A stretch of DNA of 64,000 nt from Arabidopsis thaliana (GCF_000001735.4 NC_003076.8:7378001-7442000); one strand, 5' to 3'; numbered from the stretch's first letter, positions 40,383-54,586 are shown. Notes: generated by a model not told the origin, from the letters alone. Numbers and translations are program-made.

Positions 40383-40991
40383 TTATTCATCCTCGTCGAC
40401 ATGTTTATCTTTCTCATTCTCTTCCTCTTCGTCATGGTCGTCCTCAGGTTGAACCAACTTCAACCTGAGTCGACCATCTTCGCGGCTTGCACGAAGGAAC
40501 TCTCTCCTTGGAATCCTAACTTCTTCCAACACAAGCCTCCCTTCTTTTCTATAAGTCTTGAAGCTCATCCTAGTCATCGCCGGAGGATACTCTTTCCGTT
40601 CCTTCCTTCGTGGTTCCCACTCCTCCTCATCGTTGCTTCCGTTATCTTTACCCTTCACTTCAATCTCATCATCATCACCGTCACCATCACCGTTGACTTT
40701 TTCATCTTCCAAGCCGTAATAACTCTCTGACCCTAGACCTTCCGTACACAGCTGAAGACTGCTGTTCTCGGCTGAGGTTTTCTCGTAAGAAGAATGGGAT
40801 GATTCTCTGAAATGAAGCTCACCGAATATCTCTGTAAACGGCGGTGGCGTTTCGTCGTGGTGGGTTGTGACGTGGAGGCCTTTGCTTGGGTTCCAAGGTG
40901 AAGAAGAGGAGAGAGTATCAAGAAACGACTTTGGAGAGTTGTCTTGTCTTGGGTTATCGAATATTCGGTGAAAGCTTCCATAAGCTGCCAT
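40383..40991 (-). CDS. FANTASTIC FOUR-like (FAF domain) protein
   Basis: A single-exon gene of 202 residues starting MAAYGSFHRIFDNPRQD. The frame is open further upstream but has no ATG there. The FAF domain occupies about residues 140-190: EYPPAMTRMSFKTYRKEGRLVLEEVRIPRREFLRASREDGRLRLKLV, with the family's repeated GRL motif. Acidic stretches flank it, and the tail is EDDHDEEEENEKDKHVDEDE. FAF proteins regulate shoot meristem size through WUSCHEL; this protein is a more distant FAF-like member. I believe this is At5g22390. Confidence 0.9.
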   Translation of the reverse strand: MAAYGSFHRIFDNPRQDNSPKSFLDTLSSSSPWNPSKGLHVTTHHDETPPPFTEIFGELHFRESSHSSYEKTSAENSSLQLCTEGLGSESYYGLEDEKVNGDGDGDDDEIEVKGKDNGSNDEEEWEPRRKERKEYPPAMTRMSFKTYRKEGRLVLEEVRIPRREFLRASREDGRLRLKLVQPEDDHDEEEENEKDKHVDEDE

Positions 40992-43900
40992 TGTTATGGA
41001 GAAAGAAGAGACTAAGAATTTGCTCTCTTCTTTGTTGGTTTGAGATTGGGAGAAAGAGAAAGGGAGGGCACGAGATGAGCATGAAGGAGAAGATGGTATT
41101 GTCAAATATATATTCTTTAGGGGGAAAATTACTCGAATAAACTGATGAATATATATTACTTTTTGTTATATTCAAATGGAATTATTGGTTGCACATTTAT
41201 TATAGTTTTGTGTCTCTTTTCAGTTTAAATTTGACGACGGTGATGACTGACGAAATTTTCTAGATGATTCTGTGACTTCGATAATAATAGCTAGCATTGG
41301 TTGCAGCCTACGAACAAAAGCAACTTCAAAGTGAAGGAATTAATATTTTACTCGTCTTAATTAGTCGTCTACACTGAGTATACTTTTTGTACGTTATTAT
41401 ATAGCTTAAGTTTTCCACACATATAATTACTATATTACATGATATTATAATTAACATTTTCAGTTTGCATGCATTACATTAGTTAGGTTTAAGAATATTT
41501 TGATGTGAATATTTTAACATCTATAATTCGTTTTGGTCAACAACATCAATAATTTAAATCCCTAGAATATAAATCAATTTAGCTAGTAAGGTGAGACATT
41601 CTGGTACTAGAATACACAGAAAAAATGGCGAAATTAATGTGAATACAATTCATATTGCATGACAGACAATATACAATACATGCATTCATAAGTTGGTTCA
41701 GTAAAAATATTAAATAGATTGGTATCACATGTCCATGGACCATACCATAAATTGTAACTGTTAAATCATATTTTATAATACACCTCCAATAAATCAATAT
41801 TTAACCCAAAAAAACAAATTTCATCATTAAAAAAAAATCAAAGAATGAGGGGAATAAAGAGGAGCGACCAAGTGGTGCCAATTTTGGTGGCTATAAATAT
41901 TTGGACGCGGCCAAATAATTTTATTTTGGACTACTTATATATTCTTTATATCATGGAATCATACCACCATTCATTTTTCTTTTCAAATTTTTGATTTGAT
42001 TTTTCCTTAAAATATCGCATCTTCATATAAAAATATACAAATGACTGAAACACACGTTATATTTATAAAACTTGGGATCTATTATGCTTCAATGATTGTA
42101 ATAGAAAATATAGAGAAAAATTAGATGAATCGTAAACGGTAGCTACGTGGAAGTTTTCTACAGATTACAACATTTTTATTTATTTTTCTGGACAAAAAAC
42201 AATGAACTTCCCATGGTGGCAAACCACGACAGATTCGAGATGTAGTTGAGTCGATGTGATTGGTTGGACCGTGGGAGCCTCGTGATCCTCAACCACATAA
42301 GCTGATTTCATGATATTCTCTTATATCCAGGTGTTATGGTGACTAATCACAAATATACAAACATATATAACAGTATTTCCTAAGTATCTATATATTAAAT
42401 GAATCGAGAATAGTATGAAACCAGTACAATATTATTATGGCATTATTCATTCTTTTCAATATCAAACACAGTGACAACAAAAATAAAACATTATGCAGTT
42501 GTGCTAGTAGGTATGAGTAAGACCTTATGTTAATGTGGGACGGTCGGTCTCGTTAATCCCGTTTCACCATGGGCTGGATATTCATTTTCCCACCGTGCAT
42601 GGTAGAAATATGTAAGCACATTTGTATTTATTTATTTTTATATTTTATATTTTATTTGTCATATGTAAGCACATATATATGTATGCTTAATGCTTATTGC
42701 ATGTCACATAAGTGTCCACATGTCTCTGATCATGTAGTTTTGTTTAAGCATATATACAAAAACGAAATCTGTGTTTAGTTCTGTTTTTAATATTTAAGGT
42801 TGAATGATTTTTGTTTTGTTTTTACTTCAATCGTGAGAGTTTCAAACTTTTATCCCATAATCTCTCCCAATATCCGAATCAGCTTTTAAATATTTTACGA
42901 CATTTTTAAAACGTCAGTTTTGTTGGAGTGAACATATATTTCTAATAAGGCAGGTATGCGGTTGGTAATGGTATCATTTTTCTCATATATATAACTGATT
43001 TTATTTTAAGAATTAATAACTTTTTCATGTATTTCTTTTTTATAGATGTGTATTTGTGATGTATGACGTCCGTCTCCATAACAGTGGTCCGTGGAGCCCT
43101 GTCCGAATCTATCCACCCAACAGATATATCACGACTTCACCTTTTCCACTTGGTCAATGACCAACGACATCTTCGTCCTTACCTCATTTATCTATATCTT
43201 TATTATATATGCTCTCAAACACACGTAGATCAATAAAGTTTTACTTTCCGAATAATCTTATACGAATATTTATCAACGTCCACAAAATATGATTTAATCG
43301 TTAGCGACTGACTAGATACCCAACCCATAGAATGGAGCCTTGATGTCTCCTAGTACGTATTGGAGCATTTTGCTCCTCGTAAGATTTATAGCCATTAGGA
43401 ATATCACTAGACCAACGAATCTTATTCGTGAAAGTTTTAGGAGAGTTGATTCAACGTTTTCTAAACTTTTTTTAAAAAGAGATAAAGCTTTTTCTCATTT
43501 TTTTTATTTTCGTTGATTATTAATTATTCTGATTCTTGTTGTATATAATGTTTCTACCTACTCTTTACTTACAAATTCCGACTCTCGTTGGATACCATTA
43601 ATCAATAAAAGGGATTATTTTTTATTTACAAAAGTAAAACTCATGAATATATAAGAGGGTCGTATTGGTATATGAATGGATAACACTGTAGATATTCAAA
43701 TTAAATGGTCAAGTCATTATCAGCATTATAGCGAAAATCTTTCATGCAGAAGAAAGCTACAACCATAACAAAAATTATTTTGAAAAAAAAATCAAAATAC
43801 AAACTATAACCCACGTGAGAAATACCAAGTGCCAACAAACAAAGCATGATCAAGAATAAAAATCGTAAATCATGGTTTCAAGATATGATTCCAATGTAGT

Positions 43901-45049
43901 GCATGATTTATGAAATATATTTTTTGTTTTTTAGAAAATACGCTCTCGTGGAAGTGTCTTTGATGCAATGATCTACCGAAATACTAAGAAATTTAGAAAA
44001 AGTATTTAAAGTTTGAATTTAGAACGTATATTCGATAACTAGTAAAATTTGTGTTCCTAAAGTGAGTATTCTTTTGTAATGTTACATGTTAAATAATGAA
44101 GAAATAAAAGTATTTGTGTATAGTTAGATCTATTTGTAGTATATGATAGCTTCCCACTTTTAAAACTTTATAATCTTTGATAAATATTGATATATGATCA
44201 TTGATAAAGGTACATTTGATTCCTTAAACAGGGGTTTAAAAACAAGAAACACATGCTTCAACTAATTCCAAACCCATAATTTCTCCTTTCTCAAAATACT
44301 TTGTTCTTATAATCCTTTTACTCATATCCCAAAAACTCGATTTAAGACACGACGATAACACTAAAATACCAATACACAATCAAAATATTCCAATTAATAT
44401 TTTGATTATATTAAAAAGGTATGTTCAATAGAATCATTGTTTGGGAAAGGCGTATCCAAATACGTGTATAAGTATGCAAATGACGTGAAACTTTTTTTTT
44501 GACCCACTAGAAAAAGTTACATGACTATACAATGTTGAATATATAGATATTCTCCTCTACAATATGCTTTTGTCATGCACTTTTGTCCCTTGGTCCATTG
44601 AAGAACCAATTTTAAATCCATCTTTCTCAATTGCCATTATCTCAACTTTTATTTTGTACACTATTCATATCAATATTTCAATTTTGTGACTAGTATCAAA
44701 ACAAGTAAAAAATAGTTACATAACAATATTAATATATCATCTTTATTTGGTTCCAAATATGCAAATTTGTAGCTTTCACGACCAATACCAAAGGTAGACA
44801 GGAAGAACATGCTTCACCATTTCATCGTGAGAAGCCCGAAAGAGACACTGGTTCAATACGGTTTACAAGTTTGGTTAAGAATCGGTATGGACGGTTTTAA
44901 CACAGAAGAAGCCAATTTAGAACATTGACCAAAAAATATAGAACAATGACACCAACAGAACCACATTAACACATACAAAACGAATCAAACAACATTTGAT
45001 TTCGAAGAACAGCTTAAGTCTCCTCAAGGAGCTCTCTGCTCCTTTTTCT
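40992..45049. other. Long gene-free interval
   Basis: About 4 kb containing the upstream region of the FAF-like gene and the 3' flank of ROPGAP1. It is AT-rich. The open frames at 41579 and 42569 are hydrophobic and low in complexity, without a family match. I recognise no RNA gene, transposon terminus or tandem array. Confidence 0.55.
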
Positions 45050-47335
45050 TCACCGCCAAGCTTCAGTACGCTCTACCCTCGATCCTACACGGCTCAAGTT
45101 GGTCAACCCCTTTGTTCTGCCCACTGGCCACTGAGCTGGAGGATCTAGATTCAGCACCACCTGTTGACTCGAGTCGCTCAATCTTCCTGTTCTGTATTTT
45201 CCAAAGTCTGTTTCTCTCTGTTCACATGCATTGTTCTCTAGGGTTAATTCGTCTGATATCTCACTGCTTGAACTCTGATTTTCAGCATTTTCGATGTTGT
45301 CTGATTGCGTCTCTTCACTCTGCTCACTGGTGTTAAAAGCCAAAGATTGTGAAGGGCTTTGGTGACCACTCTCATCAGACGGTTCTAAAGGGAATGCATG
45401 AGCTTGCTCGACCACTGAGTCTTGCCTTTCTCTTAAAGTTTTTTCGATTAGTGTCTTGAGAAAGTTCATCACTTGAACCGCATACATCAGTGCTGTCAGT
45501 GGATCATCCATCTACAATACAAGTGTTTCTCAATCATTTTATCCCATCTGACCCCGAGTTAAACATTGATAATCAACCTTGTTGTTGCAGACTCACCTGT
45601 GTCATATTTGGTGCGAAAACCATAGCGATGTTGCGTGAATTCATCTTGTTTAGATGTTCATACTGAACAACATCTGCCATTAGATTGATGGCCCAATCAA
45701 GTAGAGCAGCTTCTGTAGGTGGAAGAAGCCTAACGAGCTCAACATTTTCCTCTTCTGTTTGGCACTGCATCACCTGTTCAGGCGACAACGAATCAAGAAC
45801 GCTTGTCGGCAGTTCTCTAAACCATGCCTGAAACCGAAAACCAGAATTAAAAACCAAGGTTCATATATAAGTTTTGGAAATAAGATGTGCATATGTTACA
45901 TACCTTGATAAGCCCTGCCAAACAGTGAACATCGATTCGCTCAGGTATAAATCCTCGGTTTAATTGTTCCCTAACCGCCTCTTCCTCACTATTCTCAGCA
46001 GTGAGTCTAAAAATGCCCTCTGCCTAAAAAAATAAATGAAGAAATGATTACATGGAAAGCTTATAATATATTCACTTTGGAGTAAACTCGATGAAGCAAT
46101 GTACATTACCTGCAAGCCTCCTTGACTATATAAACAGTTTTGCATCAGCAATAGTATGGTTGGTACACAATTGCCTCTTGAATCATACGATAATTGCATT
46201 GATTCGGTTGATACCCCAAAGACTGTTGCACTAAAGTAATGAGATACCAAAAGAGGTAAGAGATGGGATAGCACACGAGAGACAATTTATACTTCCAAAA
46301 CAAATATTCCGAGAAGAGCAAAGTTACAATTGCATAGGCGCAGTTTCACCCTTTTCAACATTGATCTTATCGATTAAGCATGTAAATAGTTGGATGAACA
46401 ATGCAACCTTCACAGAATCTAACAACTAAGAGATAGTATCTAAGACATCAAATATAGATGTTTGAAGACAAGTAACTATAGTATAACTGCAAGAATGAAC
46501 ACATTGGTTCATGGCTCAATAGCCCAATCTTGTAAATATGAAGTGTTTAGCTTCCACGGAAACACATAGCTATGAGACTGAAAAAACAGAGAGAGACAAG
46601 AACGTGCTCTAATCACTTCATGTACTGACTGATAAAGGAATCAAAAATCAAATAAGTTCTTCTCGTTTTGGTTTCACTAATTCCACATAAACCTTAATCT
46701 GTATACAACCAAAACTTAGAGGTTCTACAACTCGAAACAAGGAAGCCTTAATCAGAAGCATTCTATATCCATCTGCTCACCCACCCCAAAATTGCAGGAC
46801 AAGATCATTGTTGTGAGGAGACTTTTAAGAGCAATTCAATAAAAAGGTAGGATCTTTGGACAATGTACCTGGCGCTTGGAGCTCTTCTAGGAACTTCAGG
46901 CTCGAATTCAACAGGCAAACCCAAGAAGCCATTGAAACGATCAAAGGTAACGTGCGCCACGTGTCTGACATTGGTAGGCCATCCAATCTCCATGCTACAA
47001 AGCTCCCTCCGGTTACTCTTGCAAGAAATCAAAGATCTCCTGAAAATGGCAACAAGAAGAGCCAACAACGAAATCTGATCTTCCCCACCATCGTCTTCTT
47101 CTCCTCCATCGGTACTGCTCCGTCTTCTCAAATCTTGTTCTTCGATTGAGGCATGAAAGTCAACATCTTGATCGAATCTAGCAACTGGGTTTCTCCGGTT
47201 GTGGTCAGAGCTAATCAAGAGAGTCGCATTAGAGCGAGAGGCGTAAGATAAAGAAGAAGGTGAAGGAGAAGAAGAAGAAGAAGAAGATGAATGAGAAGCG
47301 CTTGGAGATGAAGGAAAGTGAAGAACTTCAGTCAT
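45050..47335 (-). CDS. ROPGAP1: ROP GTPase-activating protein with CRIB motif
   Basis: Exons read from 47335 down to 45050, giving a protein of about 460-470 residues. The N-terminus is a Ser-rich and acidic region. A CRIB motif follows (MEIGWPTNVRHVAHVTFDRFNGF), then the RhoGAP domain: ATVFGVSTESMQLSYDSRGN, the arginine finger in AEGIFRLTAEN, WFRELPTSVLDSL and MNSRNIAMVFAPNMTQ. The C-terminal tail after MDDPLTALMYAVQVMNFLK is acidic and Gln/Ser-rich. CRIB-RhoGAPs are plant-specific negative regulators of ROP small GTPases; the CRIB motif enhances binding of ROP. I believe this is At5g22400. It is divergently placed from RHS18. Confidence 0.95.
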
Positions 47336-48217
47336 GGCGCTTCAGATTTTGGCAAAGGAAACAACTTTTTTGGTTCAAATCATTTGTCAATGAAAGAAAA
47401 GGTTTTGAATTGAAGGAAATGTATAAACCCGGAAATAGAGCTCAAGATCGAAGATTAGATTGTTGATTCAAAACCCTAATTAGATGAATTCGGTTGCCAC
47501 TAATGAACAAAAAAACAGAGTTTTGTTACTACTAATTAAATTTAAATAAATGACTAAACATTGACCATAAAAAGTGGTTAAACCATATAAAAATAGTTGA
47601 ATAAGATAAGTTTTGGTAACACAAAAAAAAAAGAGAATACTACTGATTGTTACATATTTATGATTGATTTTAGTTAAACTATTGGAGGTTTTACAATTAA
47701 ATTAGTTAACATTAAGTATTGATATAAAAGGATAAACATTGATATATTAATGTTTACAAGTCCTTATCACTTATAAATGTGGATTTCGTTTGGGGGAAAA
47801 TCAGTATACTTTATGATTTTTGCACGTTTTCTAAAATGTGAAACCATGTTATGTTCTTAGATTAGTAGTATCCACGTTTTCACAAAATATACCATTCAAA
47901 CGCTTGCTCTATAGTACATAATCCCTATGTTGAGCCAGTAGTTAAGAAGCATTTTGCTGAATTTACTAAAACAAAGATCAAGGATTTTATTGCGTTTTAA
48001 AGATAAACTCGTGTTATGCATACAAGTGATTTGCTTACAAAAAATTATGTGATATATACTCTTCCTATGGGAGAAAAAAAAAAGAATTGAAGAAAACATT
48101 AGAAAAACGTATCTTATTATTTGCATTCGGATTGCCAATTTTATTATAAAATAGAACCAGCCCGACATTAGAAAATCATAATGTGATCGCATGAGTGAGC
48201 TAGAATCAAATACTATA
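47336..48217. promoter_or_regulatory. Divergent upstream region, ROPGAP1/RHS18
   Basis: About 0.9 kb of AT-rich DNA. The left part carries the ROPGAP1 leader with pyrimidine-rich sequence. The right part leads to the root-hair element and TATA box described separately. Confidence 0.5.
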
Positions 48218-48233
48218 TCCATGAACGCACGTT
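48218..48233 (+). promoter_or_regulatory. Root hair-specific cis-element (RHE) match
   Basis: TCCATGAACGCACGTT fits the published RHE consensus WHHDTGNNN(N)KCACGWH at every position. It lies 114-129 bp before the RHS18 start codon. RHEs are bound by RHD6-class bHLH factors and drive expression in root hair cells. That agrees with the downstream gene being a root-hair peroxidase. Confidence 0.8.
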
Positions 48234-48276
48234 AGAGAATCGTGCTTGCCACACATTTGGTAACAAACTTGAACAC

Positions 48277-48283
48277 TATAAAA
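48277..48283 (+). promoter_or_regulatory. TATA box of RHS18
   Basis: TATAAAA lies 64-70 bp upstream of the ATG at 48347, which leaves a short leader. Confidence 0.7.
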
Positions 48284-48346
48284 GTTGTTAACAATTTTTC
48301 TACAGTTCCCCACATACTAGAATTCATATAGAAATTTCAACTAAAA

Positions 48347-49722
<1,376 letters not shown>

Positions 49723-51902
49723 ACAGTTGAATAAAGTTACGCGCTATATTTTTTGTTTTGTTTAATGTTATTGTGTTCACATTTTTTTTATTCATATGTC
49801 ATTATTTTTTTATTTGGGTTGTTAAGTATTTTATATTGTTATGGCATCTAAGTTTTTTTGTTTATTGTTATTGTGTTAACTTTTTTTTTGTTTATCTGCC
49901 TTTGTTAATTTGGGTTGTACTATCACTGAGTCTCACAGTTCTGGTGCTTCAACAGTTCGACTACAAAATGACCTCCTTTTTGCATCAATCTCTATTTATA
50001 GATTCACATGTGGATGTACTACAATGTTTTAATCGACTAGAGTCAAGGAAACCTAATTTAATACATTTAATGACCTCCTTGAATGGGAAGTTAGGATTGG
50101 TGCTTTGTCATATTTGCTTTTGCAGCCGAAGTTAGGATTGTCAATTCTGCTCTAGATGCAGAGGCAGTCACAATCAATAGATCACTATTAATGATGCTCA
50201 TAGATCACCATTTCTCTCAGATTAATGGTATAAGGCTAATCGAAAATGACAGAGTGATGCAAGTATAGCCGTTCGTTATAGTTACGAGTGTTAGAGGTAA
50301 GACTGTCCATTGTTGGTATGACGCATGAAAGATTTGTCAGTAGGAGATTCGAGTACTACACGTGTAGAATTGTTTGCGGAGTCGTTCATCATAATTGCAT
50401 GATTTAGATATAGCTAGATCTGATAAATTGATCATCATATTTGTAATATGATTATATCAAAGTATCTATGATGATAATGTGGCAGACGTCACAAAAAAAG
50501 TTTCGAAGTAAAAAAAAAAGAGGTAAATTTAACTTGTTTGTATTCAAATCAATTTTCTTCTTGATTAATAATTAAATCCCCACCCAACGTGATTCTTTTC
50601 TTTAATTTTTAGTAAGAAGCAAGAAATGTGACATTCCTAGACAATTACATCACCAGACTCTTTCCTAACTCTTGCCTTTATTAATAGGACAATATTTTGG
50701 TAGGATTTGAGTAATTGCTAGGGTCGTGGTTGGTTGTTAATAATAAAGTTGTTGTCCATGTGACCAATAGTACTTGATTAATTCAGAACCAACCAGATCT
50801 AAAGATAGAAACTATTTCGAATCACTATTGAGGTATCAGATAGAGAGGCCAGCTTATTTCGAATGGCTTACAGGTTTCTTTACAACATCTTGAGACTCGA
50901 GGTTATTGAATGAAATCGAGTATATTTTTACTTTCATATGAGGTACATCGATCCTAACATTAGATTTCTTGATACTTAGGTTATTAAGAAATGGGCCAAT
51001 TTTCAAAAATTTCGACTTGGAAGGATATCTTACATTTACTTCTTTATTTAGTAACAAATAATGAACTTACATTGGTCTGGTCAGCAACCATCTAGAAGTT
51101 TAGAAATCACAAGATTTCAGGTCCACTTATACAGACTCTGGAGAAAGATTCCATGTGTTAAATATGATGATCATCTCATCATTGATTGGTTTTACAATAA
51201 CATGCATGCTTATAAGTGATCATGATATCGATTAGTTCCCCCGCAATTTGCATATGTTTGATATATACTAATTATAGAAACTGTTCTGTATCTCTTTATC
51301 ACGGTTAGAATCGTTCTAGATTACAAATATTTATTTTTAACGTTTGCGGTAACGAATGATGGCTACGGTTTTATCTTATATATTGAAAACAAAGTACAAA
51401 GGGTAAAAAATTATATGAATTTCCTTCTTTTTTATGAAATGAAATGATATCATCTTTTATGATATCAAAGTCTTATATGGTCTGATACATTAATCAATGG
51501 AAGTAGAGGCTGTAAAACAAAAACAATTAAACTAGAGAATGTGTGTAACATAAAACAAAGGTTCAATTCTATTTATCAAGTATTTTTTACTTAGTTATAT
51601 ATTTTATAATAATTATAGTTTTTTTTCTCTAAATAATACATTTTTTATAATTGAATTCTTTTATCATTAGGCCATCCGCTGATACCAATTAGAATGTCCT
51701 GTAAACGCTTCCGTTTATAAGAACTAGATAAATCGTATACATAGTTTAATAACATTTGAATCTTCATCCGGCTAGCTAACTCCCACACACCCCCTATAAA
51801 TAATACATGTGTTATAGTGCAATAATCAAACACTCTCAACAAACAAAGTAACAAACACTTGCACTTACTCTTTGTTCTCATATAGCCTTTTGGGTATAAA
51901 CT
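49723..51902. other. Intergenic region with a possible RNase H-like fossil
   Basis: About 2.2 kb. Around 50125-50270 a short frame reads like a decayed RVT_3/RNase H segment (separate entry). The remainder is AT-rich and includes the FAR7 promoter area. Confidence 0.5.
50120..50270 (+). pseudogene. Possible decayed RNase H-like (RVT_3) fragment
   Basis: A forward frame reads AEVRIVNSALDAEAVTINRS, then LLMMLIDHHFSQINGIRLIEND, and stops shortly after. The spacing of AEA, a run of hydrophobics and IEND recalls the plant RVT_3 RNase H fold, where AEA and an ESD-type motif alternate. It is short, isolated and has stops on both sides, so this is a weak call. Confidence 0.28.
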
Positions 51903-54586
51903 ATGGAACCAAATTGTGTTCAGTTTCTTGAGAACAGGACAATTCTCGTCACTGGCGCTTCCGGTTTCCTTGCTAAAGGTATTGTTTGTTGAGTATTTCT
52001 TCAGTCTCATATTCCTATACCACGAAATATCAGTTGAGTACATATTACAGGATCAACTTCTTAATCCATGCATGTAAGTTGTAACTAATTAACCATTAAT
52101 TTGTCATTATTGTTTATTAATAACTTTAATTTCTAAGCATAGTTCTCGTGGAGCGGATTCTGAGATTGCAACCAAATGTGAAGAGGCTCTACCTCCTCGT
52201 AAGAGCATCCGACAAGAAGTCTGCGGAACAACGGTTACACCGTGAGGTATATTTTATATACATATGTATCGCCAAATTTTTTGTAGACTAATAGACTATT
52301 CATACGAATGTGAATCTTTATAACAGGTTTTCGAGAAAGAATTGTTTAGGGTGTTAAGAAGGAATGTTGGTGATGAGAGTCTAAACGCCTTAATCTCGGA
52401 AAAAGTCGTCCTGTTCCGGGCGACATATCACTGACTGATATTGGAGTGCATGACTCTAATCTCTTACAAGATATGATGCAAGATATCGACATTATTATAA
52501 GTTCTGCTGCCACCACGAGATTCGATGAGAGGTAGTACTACTATTGAACATCCGCTTATTTTATAGAACAAATAATATATGTTATTCGGGACAATATTAA
52601 CTTGTTTCATGTTTGCTTACACCTTGTATGTGTAAAAGATACGATGTTGCACTTGGAATCAACACATTTGGAGCAATCAATGTCCTTAACTTTGCTAAGA
52701 AATGTGTGAAACCAAAATTGCTTCTCCATGTGTCAACTGGTGAATCATCATTTTAACTTTTAACAACAAAATAGATTGATAATCATATATTCCTTCCGTT
52801 TCACAATATAAGTTGTTTTAGATAAAAGCACGTAGATTAAGAACATTTACTTTTAAAAAGTTCAACCAATAAAAAAAAAGACTGCATAATATAATTAATC
52901 ATAAAATATTAAAATATTATATAATTTGCATAGAAACTTGAAAACAACTTATATTGTGAAACAAAAAATTTTATCTAAAACAACTTATATTATGAAACGG
53001 AGGGAGTATTTATCTACATTCGTTATAATTATTTTTTACTTTATAAATATACTTGTTTTCTGTTCTAGTTTATGTTTGTGGGGAAAGACCGGGACACATA
53101 GTAGAGAAACATTTTGCAATGGGAGAGAGCCTTAACGGTAAAAACAAAGTAGACATTAATACCGAAAGGCGATTGGCAGATCAGAAATCAAAACAATTCA
53201 AAGAACAAGGTTGTTCCGAGGAAGAAACTGAACAAGCCATGAAAGATTTCGGATTAAAAAGGTTGTTATACAATATCAAATACTGAAATTAGAAAATAGA
53301 TACTATGAAGTAACTCGAAGCATTTTCATTATTCATATATATAATGTTAATTAGGGCAAGACTTTATGGGTGGCCAAACACATATGTCTTCACCAAAGCA
53401 ATGGGAGAAATGCTTCTTGGACACTATAGAGAAACTATGCCAATTGTAATCATACGTCCCACAATAATCACAAGCACTTTCTCGGACCCATTTCCTGGTT
53501 GGATTGAAGGTTTAAAGTAAGCTATCCATTTATCATTCCTCATTATAGTAGTTACTTTAGATTATTCATCCACGTACTTGATTTGTTTCTGACTCAACTT
53601 CTAATGTGTTTATTGTATGTATGAAGAACTGTAGACAGTGTGATTATATTCTACGGGAAGGGAATTCTTAAGTGTTTTCTCGTCGATCAAAAGACAGTAT
53701 GTGATATTGTAAGTTTCACTAGCACATTACCAACTTTGAAAAATGTAAACTAAAATTCTATTTTTACTAGCTTGATTGCTAACAAAGAAATATCTCTATA
53801 TAACAAGATACCGGTTGATATGGTCGTAAACGCAATGATTGCAATCGCAGCTGACCATTGCCATGATTCTGGAAGTCATACAGTTTACCATGTCGGCTCA
53901 TCTAACCAAAATCCGGTGATATATAAACAAATTTATGAGATGATGAGTCGTTATTTCATGAAAAGCCCTCTTGTCGGACGTAATGGTATGCTTATAGTTC
54001 CAAAAGTTACAAGAATATCCACACTGGCTAGGTTCCGTGTATACACAAATCTTCGCTATAAATTACCTATACAGGTAACAGCTTGCATAAATTGCACACG
54101 ATTTTTTTTTTTTTCTGTTTGAGTGTTATTCTTTTTATTATTTTAATAGCAACCTCTCATTTTGGCTTTGTGTTTTTTCTTCTTTAGATATTGGGATTAC
54201 TTAGTGTTATTTCCCTATCCCAAAGAGATAAATTTGCACTTCACAACCGTAAATTCAAGATGGCCATGAGATTGGTGAAACTTTACAAGCCTTATGTACT
54301 CTTCAAGGGCATGTATGTATCACTCTCATATTTCCTCCAACATTCCTTTTTTACAAGTATTTTCTTCCACTTTTAATGTATCTAGTAGATATTTTTCATG
54401 CCTTAGTTCACGTTTTAACTATAGTTTGAAATTCTATTGTGTATTCAATGCAGATTTGATGATAAAAACATGGAAACTTTACGTATCAAGAATGAAGCCA
54501 AAGATATGGAGAAATTGTTTGGCACCAACCCCAAATGCATTGATTGGGAAGACTATTTTATGATACGCATATCCCTGGCCTCATGA
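51903..54586 (+). CDS. FAR7: Fatty acyl-CoA reductase 7-like gene carrying frame lesions
   Basis: Alcohol-forming fatty acyl-CoA reductase family. The N-terminal Rossmann motif is [16 protein letters not shown], followed by [16 protein letters not shown]. The active-site Tyr-Lys pair is in [15 protein letters not shown], then [13 protein letters not shown] and [22 protein letters not shown] and the FAR_C region follow. These enzymes make primary fatty alcohols in the ER or plastid for suberin, cuticle or pollen wall. Exon 3 (52327-52531) is 205 nt where flanking phases need 206. A base is missing near 52409, and the frame hits TGA soon after. A second one-base loss near 54566 ends the protein at TGA 54584-54586, before a family-typical HIPGL segment. 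An internal donor at 52234 spliced to 52639 (QR|YDVA) keeps frame by skipping exon 3. A MITE sits in a later intron. Confidence 0.85.
52327..52531 (+). pseudogene. Frameshifted exon 3 of FAR7
   Basis: It starts after ATAACAG with [22 protein letters not shown] and ends GAG AG before GTAGTA. Up to GTCGTC the frame is family-like. After it the family-like [15 protein letters not shown] is found one frame over, so a single base (probably a C) was lost near 52409. Length 205 nt leaves remainder 1 instead of 2. Confidence 0.82.
52790..53006. mobile_element. Stowaway-like MITE in a FAR7 intron
   Basis: 217 bp with near-perfect terminal inverted repeats of about 38 bp. The left is TTCCTTCCGTTTCACAATA and onward; the right end, reverse-complemented, is CTCCCTCCGTTTCATAATA and onward. 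TA flanks both sides (52788-52789 and 53007-53008). The CTCCCTCCGT terminus and TA target are the Tc1/mariner-derived Stowaway hallmark. It has no coding capacity. Confidence 0.88.

Noticed and set aside
42569-42778. 69-codon hydrophobic frame in the 41-45 kb interval
   Set aside because: AT-rich, low complexity, with no start context, splice support or family resemblance.
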